NCBI GenBank assembly: GCA_025458415.1
Contig: JALOSN010000066.1
Location: forward strand, 1-6,205
Direction of reading: 5' to 3'
DNA: 6,205 bases
From: Hydrogenophaga sp.
GTDB taxonomy: Bacteria > Pseudomonadota > Gammaproteobacteria > Burkholderiales > Burkholderiaceae_C
Shown piece by piece: positions 5,733-6,205 of this stretch. Positions within the stretch are counted from its first letter, which is position 1. Each line of letters starts with the position of its first letter. The position numbers were made by a program, and so were the translations under genes. The notes under the pieces are model-generated. The model saw nothing but the letters and a program-made list of their open reading frames with translations, was not told the origin of the DNA and ran no database searches.

Positions 5733-6205
5733 ATGTGGCTGCGCAATTGCTGGTACGTGATCGCCTGGGGCCATGAAATTCCGGCGGCCGACGACCACCG
5801 TCTGTTCACCCGCACCGTGCTCGGCGAGCCGGTGCTGGTCTACCGCACCGCCGGCGGCGATCTGGTGGGCCTGGAGGACCGCTGCTGCCACCGGCATGCA
5901 CCGCTGTCGGTGGGACGGCGCGAGGGCGACTGCGTGCGCTGCGGTTACCACGGCATGAAGTTCGAGCCCTCGGGCCGCTGCATTGAAGTCCCGGGCCTGG
6001 ATGCCGTGCCCCCCAAGGCACGCGTGCGCAGCTACCCGGTGGTGCAGAAGAACAACTGGGTGTTCGTCTGGATGGGCGACCCCGGCAAGGCCGACACGGC
6101 GCTGCTGCCCGACAACTTCTCGTGCGAGAGCCCCGACTGGAAAAACCGGCCGGGCTACCTGCACTACGACACCCCCTACCTGCTCATCTGCGACAACCTG
6201 CTCGA
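5733..6205 (+). CDS. VanA-like Rieske non-heme iron oxygenase, N-terminal part
   Basis: The gene runs off the right edge after 157 codons. The product is the terminal oxygenase of a Rieske-type aromatic demethylase or hydroxylase (vanillate demethylase/TsaM-like group), a cytoplasmic enzyme fed by a separate reductase. MWLRNCWYVIAW at the start is typical of this group. The [2Fe-2S] motif is complete: C51-x-H53 and C70-x2-H73, with 16 residues between, followed by GMKFEPSGRC and IEVPG. The last residues in view, LLICDNLLD, begin the mononuclear iron motif; its two histidines fall outside. AAGGAG at 5720-5725 with 7 nt spacing fixes the ATG at 5733. Substrate cannot be told from this part. Neighbouring phenol genes suggest an aromatic ether, acid or sulfonate that feeds into phenol or catechol. 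Confidence 0.93.
   Translation, partial: MWLRNCWYVIAWGHEIPAADDHRLFTRTVLGEPVLVYRTAGGDLVGLEDRCCHRHAPLSVGRREGDCVRCGYHGMKFEPSGRCIEVPGLDAVPPKARVRSYPVVQKNNWVFVWMGDPGKADTALLPDNFSCESPDWKNRPGYLHYDTPYLLICDNLL

Noticed and set aside
1..6205. CRISPR arrays, tRNA or rRNA genes, insertion sequences
   Set aside because: No regularly spaced repeats, cloverleaf-like sequences, ribosomal RNA stretches or transposase motifs were seen on either strand.

Overview
The window is GC-rich DNA, most likely from a betaproteobacterium of the Burkholderiales (Comamonadaceae-like). Three things suggest this: the strong GC bias of all frames, a C5/G5 hairpin mosaic between two genes of the kind common in that family, and a phenol gene order resembling the aph/phc clusters of Comamonas. 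The taxonomic call is inference. The window holds the start of a multicomponent phenol hydroxylase operon, its regulators, and the start of a second aromatic oxygenase gene.

Left part (1-1997, minus strand): dmpK, dmpL, dmpM and the first 103 codons of dmpN, in the usual operon order; dmpO and dmpP would lie past the left edge. The enzyme converts phenol or methylphenols to catechols. A 149-bp spacer between dmpM and dmpN carries a strong palindromic repeat element.

Centre (1998-2325): a 328-bp divergent control region. It contains a textbook sigma-54 promoter for dmpK with GG-N10-GC spacing, two XylR/DmpR-type upstream activator matches, a 34-bp dyad between promoter and activator sites, a 13-bp element repeated in inverted orientation at both ends of the region, and a 22-bp palindrome just before the dmpR start.

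Right part (2326-6205, plus strand): three regulators of three different families in tight succession. These are a DmpR/MopR-type sigma-54 activator that retains the phenol-contacting and zinc-binding residues, a GntR/FCD regulator (AphS/PhcS-like) 7 bp downstream, and a LuxR-type regulator that overlaps it by 4 bp. After a 92-bp gap with a perfect 7-bp-stem hairpin comes the N-terminal part of a VanA-like Rieske oxygenase, cut by the right edge.

Working model: DmpR senses phenol and drives dmpKLMN(OP) through sigma-54; the GntR protein restrains gratuitous expression; the LuxR protein probably controls the Rieske oxygenase, which may feed an aromatic substrate into the same catechol route. 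The first part rests on strong family resemblance, the last two on context.
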